A stretch of DNA of 64,000 nucleotides from Fibrobacter sp. UWH4 (GTDB taxonomy: Bacteria > Fibrobacterota > Fibrobacteria > Fibrobacterales > Fibrobacteraceae): assembly GCF_900142475.1 (NCBI RefSeq), contig NZ_FRAY01000004.1:186001-250000 (forward strand). Direction: 5' to 3'. Positions 1 to 8,425 of this stretch are shown one piece after another (position 1 is the first letter of the stretch; each line of letters begins with the position of its first letter). The position numbers and the translations under genes are program-made. The notes beneath the pieces are model-generated. The model did no database searches, had not been told where the DNA came from, and saw only the letters and a program-made list of their open reading frames with translations.

Positions 1-16
1 CGAGTTCTCAAAAAAT

Positions 17-45
17 TTGGAAATAGATGCTCGTTTTATTATATT
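17..45 (+). promoter_or_regulatory. Promoter of the 6S-like RNA
   Basis: TTGGAA at 17-22 and TATATT at 40-45 are separated by exactly 17 bases, a sigma-70-like spacing. The TATATT box recurs upstream of many genes in this window. The predicted start of transcription is near 51-52, just before the folded RNA. Function is inferred from spacing and position only. Confidence 0.5.
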
Positions 46-51
46 TACATT

Positions 52-231
52 GACATAGTTTAGAGTTCGCTCTTATTCGGACAGCTGGAAAACGACCAAA
101 ATTTCATCGTCTAGGAATAAGGCCGATTACTCGCACCCCGTGGTGTGGGTCGTTTGTGCCTATTAGACGATAAGGTTTACTTGGTCGTTACCTCAGCTGT
201 TTAGGGCACCTGCGATTCCACACTTTTTTTT
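52..231 (+). ncRNA. ssrS: Structured small RNA, 6S-like candidate
   Basis: The segment folds into one long irregular rod. Closing stem 63-70 pairs with 212-218; 81-87 (ACAGCTG) with 194-200; 91-98 (AACGACCA) with 182-189; 106-113 (ATCGTCTA) with 164-171; 120-123 with 158-161; and an apical hairpin 132-137 with 142-147. It ends in a run of eight T at 224-231, giving a transcript of about 180 nt. A long hairpin interrupted by internal loops, of this size and with its own promoter and terminator, is the architecture of 6S RNA, which binds RNA polymerase holoenzyme. It does not look like SRP RNA, RNase P RNA or tmRNA. The 6S name is an inference from fold and length; a different structured sRNA remains possible. 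Confidence 0.5.
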
Positions 232-294
232 GTTTGGATTGCATCCTTGAACAAGACGAACTCCGCAGTAGAATTTTTCAAAAACGGAGATGAC

Positions 295-1659
295 ATGAAA
301 TCGAACCAAATCTTGGGCATTGCAAGCCTCCTCACCCTAGGAGTTCTTCCTTTCCTCGCCGCCTGCAGTAGCGACGAGAGCAGCACATCTTCACCCCATA
401 TTCCTGAATTCAGCGCAATAAGCAGTTCAAGCGCAAAAAAAACAAGCGTGAAAACAACCTTTGAGCTGGGTAGTTGCACATACGAAAATATGGACGAACG
501 AATCTATGTTTCTAATGAAAACGACTACTACACCTGTACTTACAGTTACACAAGCTATGACTACACCTGGGTCGGAGAAAAAGTTAAAAGCTCCAGCAGC
601 ATTACAGTTTCCTCGAGTAGCAGCGATATCTGCGATGTATTCTATTGCTGGGATGAAACGGAATCCAGCAGTTCCATCAAATCCAGTAGTTCTACCAAAT
701 CCTCCAGTAGTGTCAGCACATTCACAAATGTTTCTGATGTATGGAACGGCAAAATGGTTAAGCCTTCGACCGATTATATCGACGGCAAGACCTACATGCT
801 CATCTACACCGCCGAAGAACTCGCCTACTTCGCCGATCAGGTGACCAACAAGGGTGAAGAAAAACTCAACGCAAAGTTGATGAAGCACATCCGCCTCAAT
901 CCCGACAACATGGTCGACGAAAAAGGCAACCTCCTGATTTCGCAAAGCAAGCTTAACGAATGGACTCCCATTGGCGGCGGTACAAACAACGTTATATTTA
1001 AGGGAATTTTTGACGGCAACGGCTATACCATTTCGGGCATCTATGTCAACAAACCCGCCTTCGAACGCGCAGGCTTCATCGGCACCCTCGGCGGCACGAG
1101 CACCAGCGACAGCGGACATGTCATGTTCCTTGGAATCGAAAACTCTTACATTGTCGGTGGCGAACAGGTCGGTGGCATTGTCGGCAGAATGAACTACTCG
1201 GAAGTCCAACAAGTATTCAATAGAAAGTCCTACGTGAAGGGCACCAAGTATGCCGGCGGCATTGTCGGTTACAAAAATAACGGATGGCTCTACTATTCCT
1301 ATAATTCAGGTATGGTCGTTTCCTCGGAAGACCGCGCCTCGGGTATCGCCGGCTACAACGCCAATGCGTCTACATCAGTTATCGTCTCTTACAATGTGGG
1401 ATTCCTCATTGCACCGAACAAGGGTACTACGGCAGGCATTTCTACAACGGCAAACAGCTCTAAGGACTGTTTCTACATCGACCAAGATGACCGCGAAATC
1501 GTTGCCAACGGCGCTGCTGAAAAAACGGAATATTTCTTGTCAAGCGAAGAATTCGTGAGCACCTTGAACGGACTTTCGTTCAGCAACATCTGGACTACCG
1601 ATGATGACGAAGTAAATGACGACTACCCCGTATTCAAATGGGAAAAGATCCGATACTAA
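295..1659 (+). CDS. Ser-rich surface lipoprotein with GLUG-like repeats
   Basis: About 454 residues. The start at 295 is chosen because GGAG lies 5-6 bases upstream and the protein then begins with a lipoprotein signal ending in LAAC (Cys24); a TTG start at 247 would hide the signal. Residues about 25-155 hold poly-Ser linkers typical of Fibrobacter secreted proteins. The C-terminal half carries GLUG-type beta repeats (GFIGTLGG, GGIVGRMN, GGIVGYKN) seen in adhesin-like surface proteins. It is probably anchored in the outer membrane with its repeat domain exposed. The ligand is unknown. It is followed by its own stem-loop. Confidence 0.75.
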   Translation: MKSNQILGIASLLTLGVLPFLAACSSDESSTSSPHIPEFSAISSSSAKKTSVKTTFELGSCTYENMDERIYVSNENDYYTCTYSYTSYDYTWVGEKVKSSSSITVSSSSSDICDVFYCWDETESSSSIKSSSSTKSSSSVSTFTNVSDVWNGKMVKPSTDYIDGKTYMLIYTAEELAYFADQVTNKGEEKLNAKLMKHIRLNPDNMVDEKGNLLISQSKLNEWTPIGGGTNNVIFKGIFDGNGYTISGIYVNKPAFERAGFIGTLGGTSTSDSGHVMFLGIENSYIVGGEQVGGIVGRMNYSEVQQVFNRKSYVKGTKYAGGIVGYKNNGWLYYSYNSGMVVSSEDRASGIAGYNANASTSVIVSYNVGFLIAPNKGTTAGISTTANSSKDCFYIDQDDREIVANGAAEKTEYFLSSEEFVSTLNGLSFSNIWTTDDDEVNDDYPVFKWEKIRY

Positions 1660-1674
1660 AACAAACCTTATTTC

Positions 1675-1708
1675 AAGGGCTTCTGAATTAACAAGAAGCC
1701 TTTTGAAT
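1675..1708 (+). terminator. Intrinsic terminator after the GLUG lipoprotein
   Basis: AAGGGCTTCT (1675-1684) pairs with AGAAGCCTTT (1694-1703), with one G-T pair and a 9-base loop. Only a short T run follows, so it is of moderate strength. Confidence 0.55.
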
Positions 1709-1739
1709 TTATATTTACATTTAATCCTAGAGAGTTTAT

Positions 1740-3170
1740 ATGATCAAACACGCATCCAATTTTGTCATGGGAGGTCTTTTCCTCCTCGGAATTTCACTAA
1801 CCGCTTGCTCTGGTGAAAATGGAGCCGACGGTCGCGACGCAGATCCGGTGAACATTGACTCCCTGGCAACGGCTATCCGCAACGAGATTTCGGACAACCT
1901 CCGCGACACCCTCACCTCCATCCGCGAAGACGCAACCGGAACACTCTGGGACTCCCTCTACGCAGAACCCTACGTAGACACCGTATACAAGATTCTTTTC
2001 GACAACGCCTACGGCACCGCCTGGATGGATTCAACACGGCAATCCCTGCTAGACAGCCTCAATCAGGCTAATTACGATTCGCTCTATGCAGCTCTTTACG
2101 ATTCCGTCTATTATGACATTTACAGCCAAACCGTCACCAGGCAGCTTGATGCTTTCTCCTGGACATCCAAGGACGACATCTATTTAGCTTTCGCCAACCA
2201 ATATCCCCTGATGTATAATGGATTCGTCGGAGACAAGGGCGAACCACACCCCGTCCCCATCTCCATAAAAGTCAGAAACCAGTGCGCCGCAAGGTCGGAC
2301 AAATCCGTTCCCTGCAACTGGAAAAAGATCATGGTCAAGGCCTGGATCACCGACTGGACCGATACGGGAAGCGTCACCGGATTCGTAAATCCCGATACCG
2401 CGAACATTTTCGCCCCCGCACTAACATTTGACATGAGCAAGGCTGTCACACTGACCGCCCCTCAACAGGCCAATATCCAAATTCAGGCTTACGCCCTGGA
2501 GAACGACCACGAAATTCTGTTCTACTCCGCATCCGAGCCGACCACGCTTCACCCTGTACAAATTAACGGATGGGAACTTAAAGGCGTTCAAAATAAGAAC
2601 TGGTGGTATGGAGTTTGGGTCACCCCCAACATGGATTCCATCCCGAATATTCTGAATGACCTGAAGAAGAAACTCCCCGAAGGATCCGTAAAGATTTACC
2701 AAAAATACAGCGACGACGAAACCATCACCGAAAGTTCCAAGCGCGTTGTCAAGGCTGTCTACGAAGTCCTGCAAGCAAGAAAAATCACCTATCTCCAGAA
2801 CAATGGTGCAGGAAGTACCGGACAAAAAATAAACTACCCCATTGAAGTTCTCCGCAGCCGCGACGGTCTGTGCATCGAGACAGCCGCCCTGTTCGCCTCC
2901 GTCTTGGAAGCATTAGGAATGCAGGTTTTCATCGTTCACATTCCTGAACACGCTTTTGTTGGGTGGCGCACCGACAAAAACAGCAATACGTTGGATTTTG
3001 TCGAAACCACATTGATTGGCGGCGAATCAACGTTCTCTTACGCAAACAAGTCCGGCATAGACAAATTCAACGCACAGAAAGAAGCCGGAAACTTTGAATC
3101 CGGCGAAGCAGAACTCATCGACATCGAAGCCGTCCGCAAGTACGGCATCATGCCCAACGATATTCCGTAG
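1740..3170 (+). CDS. Lipoprotein with transglutaminase-like domain
   Basis: 476 residues. The lipoprotein signal ends in LTAC (Cys23), followed by a short collagen-like GENGADGRDA stretch and a helical region (about 40-140) rich in Asp and Ser. The C-terminal part has the transglutaminase/cysteine-protease-like core: Cys378 in RDGLCIETAA, His404 in PEHAFVGW and a downstream Asp in TLDFVETT, consistent with a Cys-His-Asp triad. Such domains hydrolyse or cross-link peptide amides; the substrate here is unknown. A TATATT box at 1710-1715 suggests a separate promoter with a leader of about 18 bases. It converges on trpCF across a shared terminator. Confidence 0.7.
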   Translation: MIKHASNFVMGGLFLLGISLTACSGENGADGRDADPVNIDSLATAIRNEISDNLRDTLTSIREDATGTLWDSLYAEPYVDTVYKILFDNAYGTAWMDSTRQSLLDSLNQANYDSLYAALYDSVYYDIYSQTVTRQLDAFSWTSKDDIYLAFANQYPLMYNGFVGDKGEPHPVPISIKVRNQCAARSDKSVPCNWKKIMVKAWITDWTDTGSVTGFVNPDTANIFAPALTFDMSKAVTLTAPQQANIQIQAYALENDHEILFYSASEPTTLHPVQINGWELKGVQNKNWWYGVWVTPNMDSIPNILNDLKKKLPEGSVKIYQKYSDDETITESSKRVVKAVYEVLQARKITYLQNNGAGSTGQKINYPIEVLRSRDGLCIETAALFASVLEALGMQVFIVHIPEHAFVGWRTDKNSNTLDFVETTLIGGESTFSYANKSGIDKFNAQKEAGNFESGEAELIDIEAVRKYGIMPNDIP

Positions 3171-3198
3171 TAAATTTTCTGTAGGTTTTCTAAAACAA

Positions 3199-3238
3199 AA
3201 ACCGCCGATTCAATCAAATCGACGGTTTCTTTTTTTTA
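3199..3238. terminator. Bidirectional terminator between lipoprotein and trpCF
   Basis: AAACCGCCGATT (3199-3210) pairs with AATCGACGGTTT (3217-3228) with a single mismatch and a 6-base loop, followed by eight T at 3230-3237. The A-rich left flank lets it also serve the minus-strand trp operon. Confidence 0.85.
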
Positions 3239-3247
3239 AGTTCGCAA

Positions 3248-4882
3248 CTAAAGAGAAGTCAACGCAGCGAATAGTGCTTTCAACTTTTCGCTATTTTTTA
3301 TTCCGGGAGCATCCTCGACACCGCTCGACACATCGATAAGTTCGGGGGAAAACTTGCCAACGAGTTCAGCGACATTCGTCGGGGTGATGCCACCAGCGAG
3401 CCAAAGAGGGATATCCCCCGCTTTTTCGCGGAGCAAGTTTTCGGGAATGGTCTTGCCCGTGCCGCCTGGGATTCCTTCGACTTTCGCATCCAGCAGGATG
3501 CGGGGTTCGCCGTTCTTGCGGAGGGCGGTCACCTTGTCGAAATCCGATTCTTCACCGATGCGGGCGGCGCAGTAGTAGGGAATTCCAATTTTATTTGTCC
3601 CTTCGACAAGCTCAGGGACCTTATCATCCGCCAGCTCTAGGCTCTTTGTCGGCTCGATTCCGTGAAGCTGCACCGCATCAAGCACACCTTCGCGGGCGAG
3701 CTTGATGGCGGTCTTGCCTTCGGGGGATTTCGGGTCGGTAATGACACCCACGAGAATCGGGGTTTCTGATTTGTCATTGCGAGCGGAGCGAAGCAATCTC
3801 TCCTTAAAACTGCGCACGAATTCTTCAGTGGTCAAGCGCTTCGTCGTACTGAAAACAAAACCGAGCATGTCCGCCCCGAGTTCAGCCGCAAGCATTCCGT
3901 CTTCGACACGGGTGATGCCGCAGATCTTTACGAGGGGACGGTTACGGTGCAACGGTTCTGCAAAAGGTTGGTGAGCTTGCCGAACCACACCGACCTTAAA
4001 TGGTCCTTGATTGGTACGCTGAGCCTGCCAAAGAGCTGCAAATTTTCTCCAGAAACCGCCACGAGCATTTTCGCGACCGCTTTCAAAAGCAGAAACAACA
4101 TCCTTTGCAAGCGCAGGATTTTTCGCAACCGCCTCCCCCACGAGAATTCCCGTAAAGCCAAGGCTACGCGCATAGTCGGCGTCGGCCGGCGTGTGGATAC
4201 CCGACTCAAACACAGCCTTCGCAGGAAGCTTGCTACGCACCGACGCGGGAATCAGCGGGTCGGTGTGGAACGTAGCCAGGTCGCGGGAGTTCACGCCTGC
4301 GACAATCGTTTTTGCGGCATCGGCCCCGAGCGCGCTCGTGACAACCGAAAGCTTGCGGAAGTCGTCTTTTTCACGAACTTCGACAAAAGCCTGCATATCA
4401 AACGATGCAGCACGCTTCGCCATGCGTACAAGCTGTTCGTCATCCAGAATACGGGCAATGAGGAGCACCGCGTCGGCGCCGCAACGGAATGCGACATCGA
4501 TTTCGTCTTCATAGAGCAAGAAATCCTTGCGGAGTACGGCGCAGGTATGCAACCCCTGCTTACGACGGAGTTCCATCAGGTCGGCCACCGCAATCAAGTC
4601 GCGGAGCGTTCCCTTAAAGAAATTGCCTTCGGTAAGCACCGACACCGCCTGCGCATGCGCTTCGGCATAAGTCGTCGCAAGCGCCACCGGATCCAAGTCC
4701 GGAGCGATGTCGCCTTTGGATGGCGATGCTCGCTTGACTTCGAGAATCGCACCGGCGTTCCCGAGGAATTCTGTATGACCTACGCGACGCTTTTCCGGAA
4801 TTTCGATACCGAAATTCAGACCCAGCCGCTCGATATCGGCCTTGCGCATGCGCACGATTTTTGCAAGAATATCTTCACTCAT
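3248..4882 (-). CDS. trpCF: Fused indole-3-glycerol-P synthase / PRA isomerase (TrpCF)
   Basis: About 544 residues, catalysing PRA isomerisation and then ring closure to indole-3-glycerol phosphate. The start at 4882 (MSEDIL) matches the usual TrpC N-terminus; the longer reading to 4945 only translates a repeat element. The TrpC half (1-260) has ILEVKRASPSKG, VLRKDFL and AGVNSRDL; the TrpF half begins at VKICGITR (about 315) with VQLHG and LAGGITP. Fusion of the two enzymes is common. Unusually, the linker and TrpF half carry three in-frame peptides (VRQAHQPF, LLRSARND, PELVEG) that are translations of REP-like DNA elements. It is the last gene of the trp operon in this window; trpB and trpA are not present here. 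Confidence 0.93.
   Translation of the reverse strand: MSEDILAKIVRMRKADIERLGLNFGIEIPEKRRVGHTEFLGNAGAILEVKRASPSKGDIAPDLDPVALATTYAEAHAQAVSVLTEGNFFKGTLRDLIAVADLMELRRKQGLHTCAVLRKDFLLYEDEIDVAFRCGADAVLLIARILDDEQLVRMAKRAASFDMQAFVEVREKDDFRKLSVVTSALGADAAKTIVAGVNSRDLATFHTDPLIPASVRSKLPAKAVFESGIHTPADADYARSLGFTGILVGEAVAKNPALAKDVVSAFESGRENARGGFWRKFAALWQAQRTNQGPFKVGVVRQAHQPFAEPLHRNRPLVKICGITRVEDGMLAAELGADMLGFVFSTTKRLTTEEFVRSFKERLLRSARNDKSETPILVGVITDPKSPEGKTAIKLAREGVLDAVQLHGIEPTKSLELADDKVPELVEGTNKIGIPYYCAARIGEESDFDKVTALRKNGEPRILLDAKVEGIPGGTGKTIPENLLREKAGDIPLWLAGGITPTNVAELVGKFSPELIDVSSGVEDAPGIKNSEKLKALFAALTSL
3598..3622. repeat. REP-like element inside trpCF (encodes PELVEG)
   Basis: The CTTCGACAAGCTCAGGG core is one arm of a REP-type palindrome. 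Read in frame on the minus strand it gives VPELVEG, between the third strand and helix of the TrpF barrel, near residue 420. The reading frame is intact. Confidence 0.6.
3773..3800. repeat. REP-like element inside trpCF (encodes LLRSARND)
   Basis: GTCATTGCGAG...GAAGCAATCT with a short hairpin centre, the same family as the intergenic copies at 18094 and 26967. Translated in frame as RLLRSARND near residue 362 of TrpCF, in the loop between the first helix and second strand of the TrpF barrel. Confidence 0.7.
3966..3990. repeat. REP-like element in the TrpC-TrpF linker (encodes VRQAHQPF)
   Basis: GTTGGTGAGCTTGCCGAACC is a REP-type arm. It is translated as VVRQAHQPF near residue 300, in the linker between the TrpC and TrpF domains, where an insertion would be tolerated. 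Confidence 0.55.
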
Positions 4883-4906
4883 TTTTTTGCCATTGTCATG
4901 ACCGGT

Positions 4907-4938
4907 GGATCCTATCGGCCTGCGGCCTCCAGGATGAC
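4907..4938. repeat. Intergenic REP-like palindrome, GGATCCT family
   Basis: Inner stem GGCC-TGC-GGCC within an outer ATCCT/AGGAT stem, located between trpGD and trpCF. The copy at 11757 has the same outer arms but an inner stem GGGGC-TAC-GCCCC, so the stem changes while pairing is kept. Confidence 0.75.
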
Positions 4939-4950
4939 AGGGCATCTCCT

Positions 4951-6546
4951 TTACGAATTCGTTGCAGCCTTGACTTCTTCAATCTTTTTCAGGACCGAGC
5001 CGTCTTCCATCGCCTTCATGGCCTTGTCGAAGCCTTCCTTGAGGCTGGCTGCCTTCTTGCTGATGTAAAGGGCGGCACCGGCGTTCAGGGCGCAGGCATA
5101 CTTGATGCCCGGGCGGCCCTTGCCGTTCAGCACGTCGAGAGCGAGGTTGAAGTTGTCGACACCCGTACCGCCGGCGAGGTCTTCGGGATCCACGGAGGGG
5201 ATGCCGAAGTCCTTGGGGTCGATGCGGTAAATCTTGTACTCGCCATCTTCCAAAATTTCGGCGATGGTCGTCGGCACGCAGGGTGAAATTTCGTCGTAGC
5301 CGTCGTCACTGATGGCGACCATCACGCGCTTCGCGCCGAGGGCCTTTGCCGCCTTGGTGAACGGTTCCAGCACGGTCGTGCTATAGACGCCGAGCATCAG
5401 GTACTTGGCTTCGGCCGGGTTCGTGAGGGGGCCGAGCAGGTTCATGATGGTCTTCACGCCGAGAACGCCGCGAACCGGGCCCGCAAAGCGCATGGCACTG
5501 TGGTAAACAGGCGCCATCAGGAACACGAAATTCGTCTTGTCGATGACGGAGGCAGCCTTTTCGGGAACCATGTCGAGCTTGAAGCCTGCAGCCGTGTAGA
5601 AGTCGGCAGCACCGGACTTGCTGGAAACCGCACGGTTGCCATGCTTTGCAATTTTTGCGCCACAGCTGGCGGCAATCAGGCCGGAAAGCGAACTCACGTT
5701 AAAGCTGCCCTTGCCGTCGCCACCGGTACCCACAATATCGGTGAGTTCGTCGCCGCTGTAGGGGAACTTGCGCTTCTTGCTGCTGAGTACCTTCGCGCAT
5801 CCGGCGATTTCGTCGGCAACAGGGCCCTTGCTGGAAAGTGCGGTAAGGATTGCAGCCATCTGGCGTTCGTCCATGATGCCGTCGGTCAAGTCTTCCATGA
5901 ACATTTCGGCGGTTTCGCGGCTCAAGTCCTTACCTTCGGTAAGCGTGTTCAAGATTCCGCGCACGTCAAGCGGTTCGCGACGGTAGTTGAGGAACGCCTT
6001 GAAGAATTCGTCGGCGCGGCCGCTGGCGATAGATTCCGGGTGGAACTGCACGCCTTCAATCGGGAGCGTCTTGTGGCGAATGCCCATGATGTCGCCGTCG
6101 GTAGCGCGGGCGGTCACTTCGAAGTCAGAAGAGAGCGTCGATTCGTTGATGACCAAGCTGTGGTAACGCGTGAAGATGTTCTTCTTGCCGATGGTGCGGA
6201 AGAGGCCCTTGCCGTCGAGGTCGATTTCTTCGGCGATGCCGTGCTTGATAAACTTGGCCTGCACAATCTTTGCACCAAAGGCGTAACCGATGGCCTGGTG
6301 ACCGAGGCACACGCCGAGAATCGGGAGCTTGCCAGCAAAGTGCTTGATGGCTTCGACAGAGACGCCAGCATCTTCGGGGCGACCCGGACCCGGGCTCACA
6401 ATGAGACGGCTCGGATTCAGTTTTTCGATGTCTGCAATGGTGCATTCGCGGCTACGGAGCACGCGGATTTCTTCGTTAGTGATTTTTGCCAACGCCTGAT
6501 AGACGTTGTAAGTAAAGGAATCGTAGTTGTCGATGATGATGATCAT
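4951..6546 (-). CDS. trpGD: Fused anthranilate synthase glutaminase / anthranilate PRTase (TrpGD)
   Basis: 531 residues. The N-terminal class I glutamine amidotransferase (about 1-190) supplies ammonia to TrpE: Cys80 in LGVCLGHQ, and His169 and Glu171 in GVQFHPES, form its triad, with PGPGRPEDAG before them. The rest is anthranilate phosphoribosyltransferase with the glycine loop GTGGDGKGSFNVSS and GNRAVSSKSG. The TrpG-TrpD fusion is known from enteric bacteria and others. GGAT lies before the ATG at 6546. It sits 162 bases downstream of trpE in the same direction, with a repeat cassette in the gap. Confidence 0.95.
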   Translation of the reverse strand: MIIIIDNYDSFTYNVYQALAKITNEEIRVLRSRECTIADIEKLNPSRLIVSPGPGRPEDAGVSVEAIKHFAGKLPILGVCLGHQAIGYAFGAKIVQAKFIKHGIAEEIDLDGKGLFRTIGKKNIFTRYHSLVINESTLSSDFEVTARATDGDIMGIRHKTLPIEGVQFHPESIASGRADEFFKAFLNYRREPLDVRGILNTLTEGKDLSRETAEMFMEDLTDGIMDERQMAAILTALSSKGPVADEIAGCAKVLSSKKRKFPYSGDELTDIVGTGGDGKGSFNVSSLSGLIAASCGAKIAKHGNRAVSSKSGAADFYTAAGFKLDMVPEKAASVIDKTNFVFLMAPVYHSAMRFAGPVRGVLGVKTIMNLLGPLTNPAEAKYLMLGVYSTTVLEPFTKAAKALGAKRVMVAISDDGYDEISPCVPTTIAEILEDGEYKIYRIDPKDFGIPSVDPEDLAGGTGVDNFNLALDVLNGKGRPGIKYACALNAGAALYISKKAASLKEGFDKAMKAMEDGSVLKKIEEVKAATNS

Positions 6547-6565
6547 AGTGAAAATCCTTTGTTCA

Positions 6566-6708
6566 ATATGTGGAGAGTGAGGTGTGAGGTATGGGGTCGC
6601 TCGCGTTGCTCGCTTTGAGGTCTTTATAATCGCAGCTTTGCCTCCTAACTATAACGCTCATAGCTCAGAGCGAAGCGCGCTCAAACCTCAGAGGGCCGCA
6701 GGTCCGAC
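6566..6708. repeat. 7-bp tandem repeat cassette (TGAGGTN) between trpE and trpGD
   Basis: Degenerate heptads TGAGGTG-TGAGGTA-TGGGGTC on the left and complementary ACCTCA units on the right enclose GCTCGC/GCGAGC-type palindromes, so the whole gap can fold as a long hairpin. The trpE stop codon lies at its right edge. Confidence 0.6.
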
Positions 6709-8157
6709 CTAGTTCTCCCCCTCCAGCACAGCTCTGATTGCTCCGAGCTTTTCATTCGTTTCTTCAAATTCGCGGTCAGCATTCGAGGCCGCGACAATGC
6801 CACCACCGGCCTGCAGGCTGATGGTCTTGCCCTGCTTGAGGCAGCAACGGATAGCGATACAGAAATCCAAATCACCGTCAGATTCCATATAGCCTACCGC
6901 ACCCGCATAGAAACGACGCTTGACTTTTTCGAGGCCGGAGAGAATTTCAATCGCACTGATTTTCGGAGCACCGCTCACCGTACCAGCCGGGAAGCTAGAG
7001 CGCAGCACTTCGATGGCCTTCTTGTTCTTTGCCACACGGCCCTGCACGTCAGAGACCAGGTGAATCACGTGGCTGAACTTTTCGCATTCCATGTACTTGG
7101 TCGTTTCCACTGTACCGGCTTCGCAGACGCGGCCGAGGTCGTTACGGGCTAGGTCCACGAGCATCAGGTGTTCGGCGCGTTCCTTCGGGTCGCCCTTCAG
7201 GTTCTTCATCAGGGCTTCGTCTTCCGCGTCGTCCTTGCCGCGGCGGCGGGTACCTGCAATCGGGTGAATCGTTGCAATGCCTTCGCGCACGCGCACGAGG
7301 CTTTCGGGCGAGGCCCCGATAAACTGATGCGTGCCGTAATCGAGGAAGAACATGTACGGAGACGGGTTTACCGTGCGGAGGCGGCGGTAAATGTCAAGTG
7401 CTTCGATATCGCTTGCAAACTGGATGCGGCGGGACGGTACGGCCTGCACGATGTTGCCTGCGACAATATGCTTCTGCAAGGCTTCGACCTTTTCTACGTA
7501 TTCCTTGCGGGACTGTTCCAGGTCGGTCATGGTAATGCCCTTGCCATACTGCTGTTCCGGGGCGAGGTAGCTGAAGTCGAGGTCAGCGAGGCGGGCCTTC
7601 ACCTTTTCGATGGCAACCTTCAAGTCAATCTGGTGCTCCTCGTAGTTCAAGGCGAACAAGTGAAGCTTTTCGGTAAAATGGTCAAACACGATGTAGATGT
7701 GACCCACCAAAAATTCCGCTTCGGGGATGTTAAGTTCGTCCACCTGCGGGGCAAGGCGAATGGTATCGCAGCGGGCGCAGAATTCGTAACCGAGGTAGCC
7801 CACACCCGAAGAAGGAATAGGAATCTGGTTAGGCGGCACCGTATTTTCGGCAGAAATCAGCGTGAGGGCATCGAGAATGTCCCCTTCGCCTTCCTTGAGG
7901 AACACGCTTTCCTTGCCGTCGACAACGATGCTCACGTCCTTGTCGTTCTGGCGCAGACGGAAGCCTTCGTCTACCATCAGGGTCGAATAGCGGCTGCGAC
8001 CGTGGGAGAAACTTGCGGATTCGAAAATAGCCTTCGCACCGAGCTTCTTGCCCAGCGAAAACGGAGTGTAACGTTCACCAGGCAGTGCCACGTAGATACT
8101 GTCGGTACGGGGTTCGAAGTTAGGGCTTTCAGTGATGTGCCTTATGTTCGTTGTCAT
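6709..8157 (-). CDS. trpE: Anthranilate synthase component I (TrpE)
   Basis: 482 residues, the chorismate-using subunit, forming anthranilate with ammonia from TrpG. Family motifs are in place: FIGASPESLVRV, IAGTRRRGKDD, DLARNDLGRVC, FPAGTVSGAPKISA and QAGGGIVAASNADREFEETNEKL-type C-terminus. The start at 8157 (MTTNIRH) has AGAGGATC upstream. First structural gene of the operon; expression is probably set by the attenuator at 8339-8473. Confidence 0.95.
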   Translation of the reverse strand: MTTNIRHITESPNFEPRTDSIYVALPGERYTPFSLGKKLGAKAIFESASFSHGRSRYSTLMVDEGFRLRQNDKDVSIVVDGKESVFLKEGEGDILDALTLISAENTVPPNQIPIPSSGVGYLGYEFCARCDTIRLAPQVDELNIPEAEFLVGHIYIVFDHFTEKLHLFALNYEEHQIDLKVAIEKVKARLADLDFSYLAPEQQYGKGITMTDLEQSRKEYVEKVEALQKHIVAGNIVQAVPSRRIQFASDIEALDIYRRLRTVNPSPYMFFLDYGTHQFIGASPESLVRVREGIATIHPIAGTRRRGKDDAEDEALMKNLKGDPKERAEHLMLVDLARNDLGRVCEAGTVETTKYMECEKFSHVIHLVSDVQGRVAKNKKAIEVLRSSFPAGTVSGAPKISAIEILSGLEKVKRRFYAGAVGYMESDGDLDFCIAIRCCLKQGKTISLQAGGGIVAASNADREFEETNEKLGAIRAVLEGEN

Positions 8158-8183
8158 TTTGATCCTCTGGTTTTAAAAAGGTT

Positions 8184-8217
8184 TGGGGTATGAGGTCGCT
8201 CGCAAGCTCGCTTTGAG
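8184..8217. repeat. Short TGAGGT heptad cassette upstream of trpE
   Basis: GGGGTATGAGGTCGCTCGC-AAGC-TCGCTTTGAGGT. It belongs to the same repeat class as 6566, 10046, 11812, 22071 and 56528 and lies in the mRNA between the attenuator and trpE. Confidence 0.5.
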
Positions 8218-8338
8218 GTTTGATGAATTGACATCTCAAGAGCAACGAGGGCTATATCCATTCTGTTTAAACTTTTGCGTTCCTTGGTTTAGGGTTTCGC
8301 AAAGGCTTAGGTCCCGGAGGATTTCAATGATTTTGGTA

Positions 8339-8425
8339 AAAGAGAAAGGCCTCCGTGAGTCCGGAAGCCTTTGCTTTAAAATCTTGGGTGATTTGCGACA
8401 AATACCGGGCTCTATGTCAGAGTCC
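8339..8425 (-). promoter_or_regulatory. trp attenuator: alternative RNA hairpins
   Basis: Four segments on the minus strand follow the classical logic. Segment 1 (8425-8419, GGACTCT) overlaps the end of the leader ORF and pairs with segment 2 (8413-8407, AGAGCCC). Segment 2 (8412-8405, GAGCCCGG) can instead pair with segment 3 (8364-8357, CCGGACTC) as antiterminator. Segment 3 also forms the terminator with segment 4. Each of the first two pairings has one mismatch. A ribosome stalled at the Trp codons would cover segment 1 and free segment 2 for the antiterminator. Confidence 0.85.
8345..8372 (-). terminator. Attenuator terminator of the trp operon
   Basis: AAAGGCTTCCG (8372-8362) pairs over 11 bases with CGGAGGCCTTT (8355-8345), with one G-U pair and a 6-base loop, then a pyrimidine-rich CTCTTT tail. 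It lies after the Trp leader ORF and about 190 bases before trpE. Confidence 0.85.

Noticed and set aside
4883-4945. N-terminal extension of trpCF
   Set aside because: The extra 21 residues translate the GGATCCT repeat at 4907; the ATG at 4882 gives the normal TrpC start.
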